Shown here: positions 53,672-62,346 of the stretch, piece after piece | How the letters are laid out: each line of letters opens with the position of its first letter | How positions within the stretch are numbered: position 1 is the stretch's first letter | Assembly: GCA_045531405.1 (NCBI GenBank) | Contig: JAZSDX010000066.1 | Location: forward strand, 1 to 64,000 | Origin: RGIG4079 sp045531405 | GTDB lineage: Bacteria; Bacteroidota; Bacteroidia; Bacteroidales; Muribaculaceae | Direction: 5' to 3' | DNA length: 64,000 nucleotides | Translations under genes and position numbers: made by a program | The notes under the pieces: model-generated | Seen by the model: the letters and a program-made list of their open reading frames with translations, nothing else | Told to the model about the DNA's origin: nothing | Database searches by the model: none

Positions 53672-56017
53672 TTAGAATGGGTATCCAACCGAGAAGTGGA
53701 ATGACGCATCACGTTTCCAGTTAGGATGAATGAGTGGCCAACGTTCTTGGTTCTTTGCCGGATTGTAGGCTTTCATGCCTAAATCAAATCGCAAGAGGAA
53801 GTAGTCAAAGTCAAGCCTTATGCCGGCGCCATAGGCAAGTGCAATCTCTTTATAGAAACTATCAAACATGAATACTCCTCCCGGTTGGTTTTCATAGCTA
53901 TGAATAGTCCAAATGTTGCCGGCATCAATGAATAATCCACCTTCAATGACCCAGAATAACTTTGCTCGATATTCAAGGTTGAGGTCAAGACGGATATCGC
54001 CACATTGGTTGATGAAGTTATCCATTGAGTTGCGAGAGTCGTAACTTCCGGGGCCGAGAGTTCTCACCCCCCAACCTCGAACCCCGTTGGCTCCACCGGC
54101 ATAAAACCGTTTTTCAAATGGGAGTACTTTGGAATTGGCATATGGAACTCCAATACCTGCTCCCACATGGAATGCGAAAGAGTGGCGAGGGTTAAAGTTG
54201 AAAACGTAGGCATAATCAATCTCGCTTTTGAAATATTGAGAGTATTGGATGCCGAATATTTCATATACACCATTGTCGCGTTTTTGTCCGGATAACGAAG
54301 ATAGTGCATAGAGCAAATTGCCTGCAACTTCGGCCGATGCTCTGAGTGTATATACTGAAGATTGAAATAGGTTGCGTTGTAATGTTGAGGTTGATGGAGT
54401 GCGTTTGTTGGTGCGATAATAAGAATAACCCATTTTCATGATGAAGTGATCTTCATAACTATATCTAAGGATGGGATTTTTAATGTCATCAATGAAATTT
54501 AGGGTGCTATTTGGTAGATAAACGTAGTTGATGTCGATGAGGTCAAATGTATTACGCTCTGTGTTGCGACGATTTGCCCAGATGTATTTCCAAGCACCAC
54601 CGGCAATGATTCGTGTATATTCGGGTCGCTCCTGATAGTTGAATGAGACTGCAAATTCAGTAGATGCATTCATTCGTTGTTTGAAATCTTTGGAAAATAT
54701 GGGGCTCATGAATTTGGGGAATTTTACACCTATTTCTCCGGCAAATTCGGTGTAACGATCATTGATTAGACCTTCAAGGTCGCCTGAAAGACTCTCATAC
54801 GCCATGCGAAATTTTGTGGTTAAAACTTGAGAGCCTTTGGCTAAGTTGCGATGCTTATATGTTGCTCCAATGCCAAATCCCAAGTCTCCTTCTGAGTTTG
54901 TCCCTTCAGCTTCAAGTGTAATGCTTTGGCTTTTACCTCGAGATAGTAAAATATACGCATCAAGCCATTGTTGTCCCATGATTGAGCCTACGGGTTTCAT
55001 TTCAATATTGATGTATTTTAATATTTCAAAGCGAGATAATGCTTCATATGTTCGGTCTATGGTTCTTGAATTGTATGGTTTTAATGGTGTTATGAAACAT
55101 TTTTCTTCTAAAGCTTTTGGGCTTAGGTATCTATCTTTTCCATAAATAATATTAATGCCTTTGTAGATGACAGTGTCGGAAATCTCATTTGATAATTCTC
55201 CGCCCGACATAGGATGGTAGTTGGTTATAAAATACACGTTTCTAATTAGATATGGCTCGTGTTCGCCAATGATAATGGACGTGTCGCGTTTTATTTTAGG
55301 TGGATTTATAGTCATTGAAAGATCTACATTCTTAGAACCGGCAATAGTGTCGGCAATGTAGGAAATATGATCTTTTGAAAATGAATAATATCCGTTGTCT
55401 CTAAGTCTTTGAGTTATAATCGAACGATTGGCATCAAGATTGTCGCGATTGAGTAACTCGCCTGGTTTCATGGCAAATAAAGAGGAGTCGCGAAGAATAA
55501 TTTTGCGAATAGAGGTGTCGGCAATGTCGTAAGTTACTGATGAAACTTTGTGAGGAAAACCGGTATTTATGGTGTATTTTATGTCTATTTTTTTCTTTTT
55601 AGGTCGCGTTATGGTGTCAACACTCACTGTGGCATCGAGATATCCACGATTGGACATGGCTAATTTTAATTGATTGGTTGAGACCTTAGTGAGTTGGTCG
55701 TCATATATTACAGGTGCTTGACCTAAGTTTCTAAACCAGCGATTATACCATTTAGTAGAATCGCTTCCTGAAAGGTTGTATGTGGCAAGTTGTAGTTTTA
55801 GAAAACCTAATACTTTGTGGTTAGGAATCTGACGAAGGTAGTTGCGAAGTTCAGACGAAGATACGGTTTTTGTTTTTTCGTCGGGGTTGATAATGTCTAT
55901 TGATACATTGTTGACAAGATATTTCCCGTCGGGTACATGTTTAGTAGAGCTACAACTCCACAAAGAAGCTATAGCCAATGACGCAAACAATACTTTTTGT
56001 AATGAGCGAAATTTCAT
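53672..56017 (-). CDS. BamA/TamA family outer-membrane lipoprotein
   Basis: The protein has 781 residues from MKFRSLQKVLFASLAIASLW; the longer frame would start inside the -7 box and is rejected. A lipobox ASLWSC makes it a lipoprotein, as in Bacteroidota TamL proteins. POTRA-like repeats fill about 25-330 (GYLDATVSVDTITRPKKKKI, LRDNGYYSFSKDHISYIAD). The C-terminal half is a 16-strand-type barrel of the Omp85 superfamily with FYAGGANGVRGWGVRTLGPG, the conserved RGW loop. It should take part in inserting or assembling outer-membrane proteins. Partners TamB/TamA are not in the window. Confidence 0.92.
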   Translation of the reverse strand: MKFRSLQKVLFASLAIASLWSCSSTKHVPDGKYLVNNVSIDIINPDEKTKTVSSSELRNYLRQIPNHKVLGFLKLQLATYNLSGSDSTKWYNRWFRNLGQAPVIYDDQLTKVSTNQLKLAMSNRGYLDATVSVDTITRPKKKKIDIKYTINTGFPHKVSSVTYDIADTSIRKIILRDSSLFAMKPGELLNRDNLDANRSIITQRLRDNGYYSFSKDHISYIADTIAGSKNVDLSMTINPPKIKRDTSIIIGEHEPYLIRNVYFITNYHPMSGGELSNEISDTVIYKGINIIYGKDRYLSPKALEEKCFITPLKPYNSRTIDRTYEALSRFEILKYINIEMKPVGSIMGQQWLDAYILLSRGKSQSITLEAEGTNSEGDLGFGIGATYKHRNLAKGSQVLTTKFRMAYESLSGDLEGLINDRYTEFAGEIGVKFPKFMSPIFSKDFKQRMNASTEFAVSFNYQERPEYTRIIAGGAWKYIWANRRNTERNTFDLIDINYVYLPNSTLNFIDDIKNPILRYSYEDHFIMKMGYSYYRTNKRTPSTSTLQRNLFQSSVYTLRASAEVAGNLLYALSSLSGQKRDNGVYEIFGIQYSQYFKSEIDYAYVFNFNPRHSFAFHVGAGIGVPYANSKVLPFEKRFYAGGANGVRGWGVRTLGPGSYDSRNSMDNFINQCGDIRLDLNLEYRAKLFWVIEGGLFIDAGNIWTIHSYENQPGGVFMFDSFYKEIALAYGAGIRLDFDYFLLRFDLGMKAYNPAKNQERWPLIHPNWKRDASFHFSVGYPF

Positions 56018-56037
56018 CAAATAGCCATTTTCAAACA

Positions 56038-56045
56038 CAAAGGTA
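56038..56045 (-). promoter_or_regulatory. -7 box of the TamA-like/phosphatase/kinase operon
   Basis: On the minus strand this is TACCTTTG. A transcription start near 56032 is downstream of the alternative ATG at 56038, which supports translation from 56017. Confidence 0.5.
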
Positions 56046-56088
56046 GTGCAATTTTATTGATTGCGAAAAATCATTAAGAGATATTTAT

Positions 56089-56096
56089 TATTTTTG
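56089..56096 (+). promoter_or_regulatory. -7 box of the glycosyltransferase gene
   Basis: TATTTTTG fits TAnnTTTG, 22 bases before the ATG at 56119. The nearest TTG upstream is 25 bases away, longer than usual. Confidence 0.45.
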
Positions 56097-56118
56097 CATA
56101 GTTAAAACAAGGTGCAAT

Positions 56119-57261
56119 ATGCAAAAAAAGAAAAAAATCATAAGAGCTACAACTGTACCAACTTCGTTGGAAACATTTTGCAAAGACCAACTTAGAGAGT
56201 TGAATGAACGATACGAAGTTGTTGCGGTGTCGTCACCATTGCCCGAGCTGGAGATTGTGGCTTGTCGTGAGGGTGTGAGGACTGTCGGAATAAAAATGGA
56301 ACGACACATATCTATTGTTAATGATATGAAGTCTTTGTGGCAAATGTATCGTTTGTTTTGTAAAGAACGACCATGGATGGTGCATAGTATGACACCAAAA
56401 GCCGGATTGGTGTGTATGATGGCTGCTTGGTTGGCGCGTGTCCCCAAACGAATCCATACTTTTACCGGATTAGTGTGGCCAACAGCAACAGGGTTGTCGC
56501 GAGTGATATTAAAGACAACAGACCGCATATTGTGTGCGTGTGCAACTCATATAATCCCGGAGGGAAATGGGGTAAAAAAAGACTTGATTAATGGTCGAAT
56601 TACTCGAAAATCAATGCAAGTACTTGCCAATGGTAATGTGAGAGGAATAGATTTGGAGCATTATAAACGTACTGATTCGGTTGAAAATGAGGCGAAAAAG
56701 ATAAGAAAAGATAATATTGCTACATTTATATTTATAGGTCGATTGGTGCGAGATAAGGGGGTTCATGAACTTGTTGATGCGTTTGTTGAATTAAACAAGA
56801 AATATCCCGACACTCGATTGTTGCTTGTCGGACGAATGGAACCGGAATTAGACCCTTTAGCTAAGTCAACACAACAAATTATCGAAACTCATCAATATAT
56901 TGATACAGTAGGCGTACAAAACGATGTGCGACCATGGTTGGCTGCTTCAGATGTGCTGGTTTTCCCAAGTTATCGCGAGGGTTTCCCAAATGTGGTGATT
57001 GAAGCTGGAGCAATGGGGCTGCCGTCAATCGTGTCGGATATCAATGGCTGTAATGAGATTATAATTCCAGGTGAAAATGGTGAAATTATACCTTCTCGTG
57101 ATGCCGAACGGCTCTATGTGGCAATGGAGAAGATGTATCTTAACCAATTAAAACGAATGCAAATGGCAAAGAATGCGCGTCAGTTGGTAGCTTCTCGATA
57201 TGATTGTCATATTGTTCGTCGGGCGTTATATGATTTTTACGCTTCTCTTGAGGTAAAATAA
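56119..57261 (+). CDS. Glycosyltransferase family 4
   Basis: The protein has 380 residues in a GT-B fold without signal peptide. The N-terminal half has VHSMTPKAGLVCMMAAWLA and HTFTGLVWP, found in lipid-linked-oligosaccharide glycosyltransferases. The C-terminal half binds nucleotide sugar with FIGRLVRDKGVHELVDAF and the retaining EX7E motif in YREGFPNVVIEAGAMGLP. It likely adds a sugar to a lipid-linked surface glycan at the inner membrane; donor and acceptor are unknown. No other glycan genes adjoin it. Confidence 0.9.
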   Translation: MQKKKKIIRATTVPTSLETFCKDQLRELNERYEVVAVSSPLPELEIVACREGVRTVGIKMERHISIVNDMKSLWQMYRLFCKERPWMVHSMTPKAGLVCMMAAWLARVPKRIHTFTGLVWPTATGLSRVILKTTDRILCACATHIIPEGNGVKKDLINGRITRKSMQVLANGNVRGIDLEHYKRTDSVENEAKKIRKDNIATFIFIGRLVRDKGVHELVDAFVELNKKYPDTRLLLVGRMEPELDPLAKSTQQIIETHQYIDTVGVQNDVRPWLAASDVLVFPSYREGFPNVVIEAGAMGLPSIVSDINGCNEIIIPGENGEIIPSRDAERLYVAMEKMYLNQLKRMQMAKNARQLVASRYDCHIVRRALYDFYASLEVK

Positions 57262-57271
57262 GGAATAATTA

Positions 57272-57302
57272 TTGCCTATCATTGACTAAATCGCTAACTT
57301 TG
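57272..57302 (+). promoter_or_regulatory. Promoter of ruvX-def-ettA giving an apparently leaderless mRNA
   Basis: TTG (57272-57274), a 20-base spacer and TAACTTTG (57295-57302) match the consensus fully. The -7 box ends four bases before the GTG start at 57307, so transcription should begin on or next to the start codon. Confidence 0.65.
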
Positions 57303-57306
57303 CATT

Positions 57307-57729
57307 GTGGGAAGATTATTATCTATAGACTATGGTCGTAAACGTTGCGGAATTGCCGTGACCGACCCATTATGTATTGTAGCAAATGGGCTAACAACTA
57401 TACCTACTCATACACTGATTGATTTTATAAAAAGATATGTGTCAACAGAGCCTGTCGATAAAATCATAGTGGGACACCCTACAACAATGCGAGGCGAAGA
57501 ATCGGAATCGATGAAATATATCACTCCGGGCATCAATCGTTTGCGGAAGGAATTGCCTAATATTCCTATAGAATTTTGGGACGAGCGTTTTACCTCGGTG
57601 ATTGCTCATCGTTCGATGCTTGATGGTGGAATGAAAAAAAAGGCTCGTCAAGATAAAGCTATAGTCGATGAAATATCGGCTACGATAATATTAAATGATT
57701 ATTTGCAAAGTAAAACATATAATACATGA
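57307..57729 (+). CDS. ruvX: Putative Holliday junction resolvase RuvX/YqgF
   Basis: The protein has 140 residues, starting with GTG. The start is fixed by the family's N-terminus MGRxLxIDYGRKRCGIAVTD; no ATG is available upstream or soon downstream. VGHPTTMRGEESE, EFWDERFTSV and DKAIVDEISATIIL are YqgF signatures of the RNase H-like fold. The family is linked to Holliday junction resolution and to pre-16S rRNA 5' end maturation. It overlaps def by four bases (ATGA). Confidence 0.93.
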   Translation: MGRLLSIDYGRKRCGIAVTDPLCIVANGLTTIPTHTLIDFIKRYVSTEPVDKIIVGHPTTMRGEESESMKYITPGINRLRKELPNIPIEFWDERFTSVIAHRSMLDGGMKKKARQDKAIVDEISATIILNDYLQSKTYNT

Positions 57730-58292
57730 AATTACCAGTATATTTATATGGACACCCGGTGCTTCGTAAGGAATCGGTGGATATAACTCCTGATTATCCC
57801 GATTTGAAAAAGCTCATAGAGGATATGTATGAAACTATGTATGCATCAGAAGGGGTGGGACTTGCTGCGCCTCAAATAGGACGAAACGATAGGATCGTGG
57901 TTATTGATGCCGATCCGGTTGCTGAAAATTTCCCCGAATGTGCCGGACGAAAGCTTACTCTGATAAATCCGGAAATAGAGGTTTTAGAAGGAGAATCGGT
58001 TACTCGAGGAGAAGGTTGCTTGAGTTTACCGGGATTGTCGGAAAATGTGAATCGTGTAGAGCATATACGTCTTCGTTGGGTTGATGAAAATTTCCAACCA
58101 CATGAAGAGGTAATGAGTGGATTCCTTGCTCGCATTGTGCAACATGAATGTGACCATTTAGAGGGTAAATTATACATTGACCATGTGTCATTGATTCGCA
58201 AACAACTTATTCGTGGAAAGCTCAATAATATTATTGAGGGAAAGATTCGTTGCGACTATCAAGTGCGTTATGCACCCAAGAAAAGAAAATAA
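57726..58292 (+). CDS. def: Peptide deformylase
   Basis: This 188-residue enzyme removes the N-formyl group from new proteins. All three motifs are present: GVGLAAPQIG (43-52), EGCLSLPG with metal ligand C98, and QHECDHLEG with ligands H140 and H144 and catalytic E141. The start overlaps the ruvX stop, indicating translational coupling. Confidence 0.97.
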   Translation: MKLPVYLYGHPVLRKESVDITPDYPDLKKLIEDMYETMYASEGVGLAAPQIGRNDRIVVIDADPVAENFPECAGRKLTLINPEIEVLEGESVTRGEGCLSLPGLSENVNRVEHIRLRWVDENFQPHEEVMSGFLARIVQHECDHLEGKLYIDHVSLIRKQLIRGKLNNIIEGKIRCDYQVRYAPKKRK

Positions 58293-58319
58293 TTAGTATT
58301 AATCATCTACCATAAAAAT

Positions 58320-60005
58320 ATGGCCGACGACAAAAAAGTAATATTCTCGATGGTGGGAGTGAGTAAAATTTATCCTCCCCAAAAACAAGTGTTGAAAAAT
58401 ATTTACCTTTCGTTTTTCTATGGTGCCAAAATCGGTATCATAGGTCTTAATGGTTCGGGTAAATCTTCATTGTTGAAAATCATTGCAGGAATTGATAAAA
58501 GTTATCAAGGAGAAGTGGTGTTCTCGCCTGGATATTCTGTGGGATACCTTGAACAAGAACCACAACTTGATGCCGATAAAACGGTAATCGATGTGGTGCG
58601 TGAAGGTGTGCAGCCAATCATGAATCTTCTTGCAGAGTTTGACCAAGTAAATGCTACATTTTGTGATCCCGATGTGCTTGAAGACCCCGATAAAATGGAC
58701 GCTTTAATTGCTCGTCAAGCCGAGTTACAGGATAAACTTGATGCCGCAGATGCATGGAATATAGATAGTAAACTTGAACGAGCTATGGATGCTCTTCAAT
58801 GTCCTCCCGACGACCAAACAATCGGAACCCTTTCTGGAGGAGAACGTCGTCGTGTGGCATTGTGTCGTTTGTTGCTTCAACAACCCGATGTGTTGTTGCT
58901 CGATGAGCCTACCAACCACCTTGATGCTGAATCAATAGATTGGCTTGAACAACATTTGCAACAATATCCTGGTACGGTAATCGCTATTACTCACGACCGT
59001 TATTTCCTTGACCATGTGGCAGGTTGGATTCTTGAGCTTGACCGTGGAGAAGGTATCCCCTGGAAAGGAAATTATTCTTCTTGGCTTGAACAAAAGACTA
59101 AACGAATGGCTCAAGAAGAAAAACAAGCAAGTAAACGTCGCAAAACACTTGAGCGAGAGTTGGAATGGGTTCGCATGGCTCCAAAAGCACGTCAAGCAAA
59201 AGGTAAAGCGCGTCTTTCTTCTTATGACCGCTTGTTGAATGAAGACCAAAAAGAACGCGAAGAACGACTTGAAATATTTATCCCCAATGGGCCTCGCCTT
59301 GGCAATAAAGTGATTGAGGCTTCTTCATTGGCGAAAGCATATGGTAAAAAACAGTTGTTTAAGGACTTGAATTTCTCGTTGCCTCCTAATGGAATCGTTG
59401 GTGTAATCGGTCCTAATGGAGCTGGTAAAACAACATTGTTCCGTCTTATTATGGGACAAGAACAGCCCGATGCCGGCACATTTGATGTAGGAGAAACTGT
59501 GAAAATTGCATATGTAGATCAAACTCACCATGATTTGTTGCCTGAGAAGACTGTTTATGAAGTGATTTCGCAAGGAGTAGAATCGTTCCGTATGGGAGGT
59601 CGAGATGTAAATGCTCGTGCATATCTTTCAAAATTTAATTTTTCAGGAGCCGATCAAGAAAAGAAAATCGGAGTTCTTTCGGGTGGGGAGCGAAATCGCT
59701 TACACCTTGCTATGGCATTGAAGGAGGAAGGGAATGTATTGCTTCTTGACGAACCTACCAATGATATTGATGTCAATACTCTTCGTGCATTAGAAGAAGG
59801 GCTTGATGACTTTGCCGGTTGTGCAGTAGTAGTGAGCCATGACCGTTGGTTCCTTGACCGAATTTGTACTCACATCCTGTCATTTGAAGGAGATGGCGAA
59901 GTGGTTTATTATGAAGGTTCATATTCAGATTATGAGGAATTTAAGAAAGCTCATAACGGAGGAAAAGAGTTGCCTCGCCGTCGTTATCGAAAGTTGATGG
60001 AGTAA
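58320..60005 (+). CDS. ettA: Energy-dependent translational throttle protein, ABC-F family
   Basis: The protein has 561 residues with two ABC ATPase domains and no membrane segment. Walker A motifs are GLNGSGKS (42-49) and GPNGAGKT (about 363-370). The signatures LSGGERRRVALCRLLL and LSGGERNRLHLAMAL are intact. The inter-domain linker (about 240-320) is rich in Lys, Arg and Glu, as in EttA, which binds the ribosomal E site and regulates the first peptide bond according to ATP/ADP. It follows def by 27 bp and is the last gene of the unit. Confidence 0.94.
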   Translation: MADDKKVIFSMVGVSKIYPPQKQVLKNIYLSFFYGAKIGIIGLNGSGKSSLLKIIAGIDKSYQGEVVFSPGYSVGYLEQEPQLDADKTVIDVVREGVQPIMNLLAEFDQVNATFCDPDVLEDPDKMDALIARQAELQDKLDAADAWNIDSKLERAMDALQCPPDDQTIGTLSGGERRRVALCRLLLQQPDVLLLDEPTNHLDAESIDWLEQHLQQYPGTVIAITHDRYFLDHVAGWILELDRGEGIPWKGNYSSWLEQKTKRMAQEEKQASKRRKTLERELEWVRMAPKARQAKGKARLSSYDRLLNEDQKEREERLEIFIPNGPRLGNKVIEASSLAKAYGKKQLFKDLNFSLPPNGIVGVIGPNGAGKTTLFRLIMGQEQPDAGTFDVGETVKIAYVDQTHHDLLPEKTVYEVISQGVESFRMGGRDVNARAYLSKFNFSGADQEKKIGVLSGGERNRLHLAMALKEEGNVLLLDEPTNDIDVNTLRALEEGLDDFAGCAVVVSHDRWFLDRICTHILSFEGDGEVVYYEGSYSDYEEFKKAHNGGKELPRRRYRKLME

Positions 60006-60024
60006 TAATTTAATAAAATAGAAG

Positions 60025-60058
60025 AAATCGTTCGGTTTTTTAATCGGACGATTTTTTA
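60025..60058 (+). terminator. Terminator after ettA
   Basis: AAATCGTTCGGT (60025-60036) pairs with ATCGGACGATTT (60043-60054) with two G-U pairs and is followed by T-rich sequence. Confidence 0.75.
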
Positions 60059-60173
60059 TGTATATATGTAAAAATCAAGTTAAATGGTGTAAATTAAATT
60101 TTGTTTGCAACTCTTAATTTAGTGTAATTTAAGATTAGATATACGGTGAAGTGTGAATAGATATAAAACTGAA

Positions 60174-60205
60174 TTTGGTGGCTAAGAAACAAACATCTAT
60201 CTTTG
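60174..60205 (+). promoter_or_regulatory. Promoter of the candidate non-coding RNA
   Basis: TTTG (60174-60177), a 20-base spacer and TATCTTTG (60198-60205) match the consensus fully. No coding region follows on this strand before a strong terminator at about 60422-60466. Confidence 0.65.
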
Positions 60206-60210
60206 TAATA

Positions 60211-60466
60211 TAAAGTAGTGCACCTATTGCTAATCCCTTGGCTAATTAATTATTTTACGCATAAATTTTGGACTAAGGAAAAGGCAAGATTCGTTTTGGC
60301 CGTTGTGAAACGAGAAAGATGGATTTTAGGTGTAGCAAATGTAAGTATGATATAATCTCTACACTTAAAATTGCTATAAAACAACTATCTTTAGAATCAC
60401 AAATCATGCCTTTTGGCTTTAGTCCTACAGCTCCCTGATAGAAGGAAACTGCAGGACGTTTTTTTT
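60211..60466 (+). ncRNA. Candidate structured small RNA, about 255 nt
   Basis: The stretch lies in a 510-bp region without protein genes, between a full promoter and a terminator. Helices visible by eye are: GGACTAAGG (60270-60278) with CTTTAGTCC (60417-60425); AAAGGCA (60280-60286) with TGCCTTT (60407-60413); TCGTTT (60291-60296, approximately) with AAACGA (60308-60313); and ATTTTAGGTGTAG (60323-60335) with CTACACTTAAAAT (60359-60371). The first two close a long stem around the others. GTCCTACAG (60422-60430) and CTGCAGGAC (60449-60457) plus eight T form the terminator, and share four bases with the closing stem. I cannot assign it to 6S, tmRNA, RNase P or SRP RNA. The next gene is on the other strand, so a leader function is unlikely. 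Confidence 0.55.
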
Positions 60467-60515
60467 GAGGGAAAGTTGTGATAAGAAAGTTTGTGCGTGT
60501 GATTTGAAGGTGTGA

Positions 60516-61256
60516 TTAATGTAGGTTTTTGTGGTGGTTTAATATTAATTCAACCTCTTTTTTAAGGTATGGTAAATCAATTAGGTAGGGTCGATGATTG
60601 TTGGGGTGGAAAACGGCAAGGCGATTTTTGCTTACGAAGATATTGTATTTCATTTCTAAGATATATCGATACATACTCACTTGTAATGCGTAATGGTAGT
60701 AGGTGGTGTCGGCGAGGTGTGATACCGGATCAAGAGCTGTTTTATGCCAAGGACTTTCTTTTTCAACTATACCATTTTTAATAAGTTTCTCGCTTCGTTT
60801 CCAGTCGTATATGGTAAATATTCCGTTCTGGAATTCGAGAAAATCAAGTGTGCCGGCAACTCCATATTCTTCGTAGAATATGCGCCATTCTGTTCGATAG
60901 GGGAAAAGTGTGTGTGTTGTGGTAAATTGAAGAAAAAGGTCAAAAGTCTCGTCGCTTTCACATGTGATGCCCATATAATATTTTTCAATTTTGTCGTGCA
61001 TGGCAGTTCCAAGGTCGCGAGCACATTGTGCGTTCTCTTCCCATTTGGCTTTTAGTTGCTCAGGAGTAATCCCTAACTGAGGAGCCTTGCGTGCGGCCCA
61101 ATAATCGGCGTCAAATTTTGGGAAACACTCATCTATGAGGGTAGTGACCGATATAAGTTCTTTGCCATTAACAGTATATTTGTGTTCAGTCTCATTGAAG
61201 TGAATCAGTTGGTCCCGAGGATGGGCGTTGATTGTATTGTATTCTTGTGTCATCAT
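60516..61256 (-). CDS. PD-(D/E)XK nuclease superfamily protein
   Basis: The protein has 246 residues without signal peptide. The RecB/Cas4-type exonuclease core is recognisable: GTAMHDKIE (83-91, H87), E123, D138 in AGTLDFLE, D151-W-K153 in IYDWKRS, and the QxxxY motif Q192-Y196 in ALQVSMYRYIL. It should be a metal-dependent DNase, or a derivative of one. No helicase or recombination partner is adjacent, so its process is unknown. Phage and defence genes often encode such stand-alone domains, but nothing nearby points there. Confidence 0.8.
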   Translation of the reverse strand: MMTQEYNTINAHPRDQLIHFNETEHKYTVNGKELISVTTLIDECFPKFDADYWAARKAPQLGITPEQLKAKWEENAQCARDLGTAMHDKIEKYYMGITCESDETFDLFLQFTTTHTLFPYRTEWRIFYEEYGVAGTLDFLEFQNGIFTIYDWKRSEKLIKNGIVEKESPWHKTALDPVSHLADTTYYHYALQVSMYRYILEMKYNIFVSKNRLAVFHPNNHRPYLIDLPYLKKEVELILNHHKNLH

Positions 61257-61267
61257 TTGTTTTTTTA

Positions 61268-61275
61268 CAAAGATA
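61268..61275 (-). promoter_or_regulatory. -7 box of the PD-(D/E)XK gene
   Basis: On the minus strand this is TATCTTTG, 11 bases before the start codon at 61256, so the leader would be only a few bases. Confidence 0.5.
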
Positions 61276-61313
61276 GTGAAAGTGTAGGAAAAGGTGAATT
61301 TGATATTGCTGTT

Positions 61314-61343
61314 TTTGTTTAAGGAAGGTATTTATTATCTTTG
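61314..61343 (+). promoter_or_regulatory. Promoter of the secreted unknown and HD genes
   Basis: TTTG (61314-61317), an 18-base spacer and TATCTTTG (61336-61343). The leader is about 12 bases to the ATG at 61362. Confidence 0.6.
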
Positions 61344-61361
61344 TGGAAATTAAATTAAAAA

Positions 61362-62342
61362 ATGATGAAATATAGTTGGTTGTGGATGTTATTTGTGCTG
61401 GTGAGTTTCTACTCGTCGGCACAATCGCGATTAATGATTGACAATCATGTGAATTTCGATAATGAGAAGTTGGTGGAATTTCAACCCGAAAGTTATATTG
61501 TGGGGAGTGAGAGATGGAAGGATAATCAAAATGTGGACGCTGTATATTTAGTTGATGAGGTAGATTCAATGATATTATTATATAATAAAATTGAATATGA
61601 TAAATATGAGCAGAGTAGATTGGCTATTCCCCAAAATGTGGCAATGGTGATAAATTCAATAATTACATCGTCGGTTGAGACAGCAATGTTAAAATCTAAA
61701 GATATGCTATATTTTGATTCTACCCCAATGTATTATTGTTTCTGTAAGGGGAAAGAAACAAGAGTATTGATGATTAATCCAATAAAAAACACCTCGTGTG
61801 GCAGGTTGGAGGTATTGTGTGAAATTTTATATAAAGCAATAAAGGAAAAAGATGCGTCTCAACTCTTGAATTCAATGCAATATTTTCTTGAGTTGGATGA
61901 GGAATTTAAGGGTAGATATCCGATAGATTTATATGAATTAACATCATATGGGGTAATGAGCCGGATGAGTCGGGATTTTTTTACATATACAATGTCGATG
62001 GGACGCACTACGATAAGTTTGGCGATAGAGGCTCCAGATGAATTGCGAGGCTATCAAGATGAATTGATGGATTATAGTGAAAAGAGTAAGAATAAATATC
62101 TTTCGTTGATGATTGAATGTTGCAAATGGCAGTTGATTAATCAGTCAAAAGATTTATATGTCGAATTAATTTTTACTGATGATAAGGTTGATTATAATTT
62201 GAGTATAGAAGCTTCGGGGTTTTATGGAGGTGCATATTCTGTGACTTTGCCTAAAAATAAGTTGAGTGTAGAAGGGATAAAAGAGTCGCTCTCAAAGGTG
62301 TGTTCTTATGTCGATTTAGGAGAATATTTTGTGGAATTTTAA
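61362..62342 (+). CDS. Secreted protein of unknown function
   Basis: The protein has 326 residues. The signal peptide (MMKYSWLWMLFVLVSFYSSA) is clear; a second ATG one codon in is equally possible. The mature part is a mixture of helices and strands with VDAVYLVDEVDSMILLYNK, ETRVLMINPIKNTSCGRLEV and a serine/tyrosine-rich end (SIEASGFYGGAYSVTLPKN). I recognise no family and see no lipobox, T9SS tail or catalytic signature. The last codons lie next to the HD hydrolase gene. Confidence 0.75.
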   Translation: MMKYSWLWMLFVLVSFYSSAQSRLMIDNHVNFDNEKLVEFQPESYIVGSERWKDNQNVDAVYLVDEVDSMILLYNKIEYDKYEQSRLAIPQNVAMVINSIITSSVETAMLKSKDMLYFDSTPMYYCFCKGKETRVLMINPIKNTSCGRLEVLCEILYKAIKEKDASQLLNSMQYFLELDEEFKGRYPIDLYELTSYGVMSRMSRDFFTYTMSMGRTTISLAIEAPDELRGYQDELMDYSEKSKNKYLSLMIECCKWQLINQSKDLYVELIFTDDKVDYNLSIEASGFYGGAYSVTLPKNKLSVEGIKESLSKVCSYVDLGEYFVEF

Positions 62343-62346
62343 TGTT

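Noticed and set aside
60211..60466. 6S RNA, tmRNA or RNase P RNA
   Set aside because: I cannot find the core motifs of tmRNA or RNase P, and the nested hairpins do not show the single central bubble of a typical 6S RNA. Left as an unassigned candidate.
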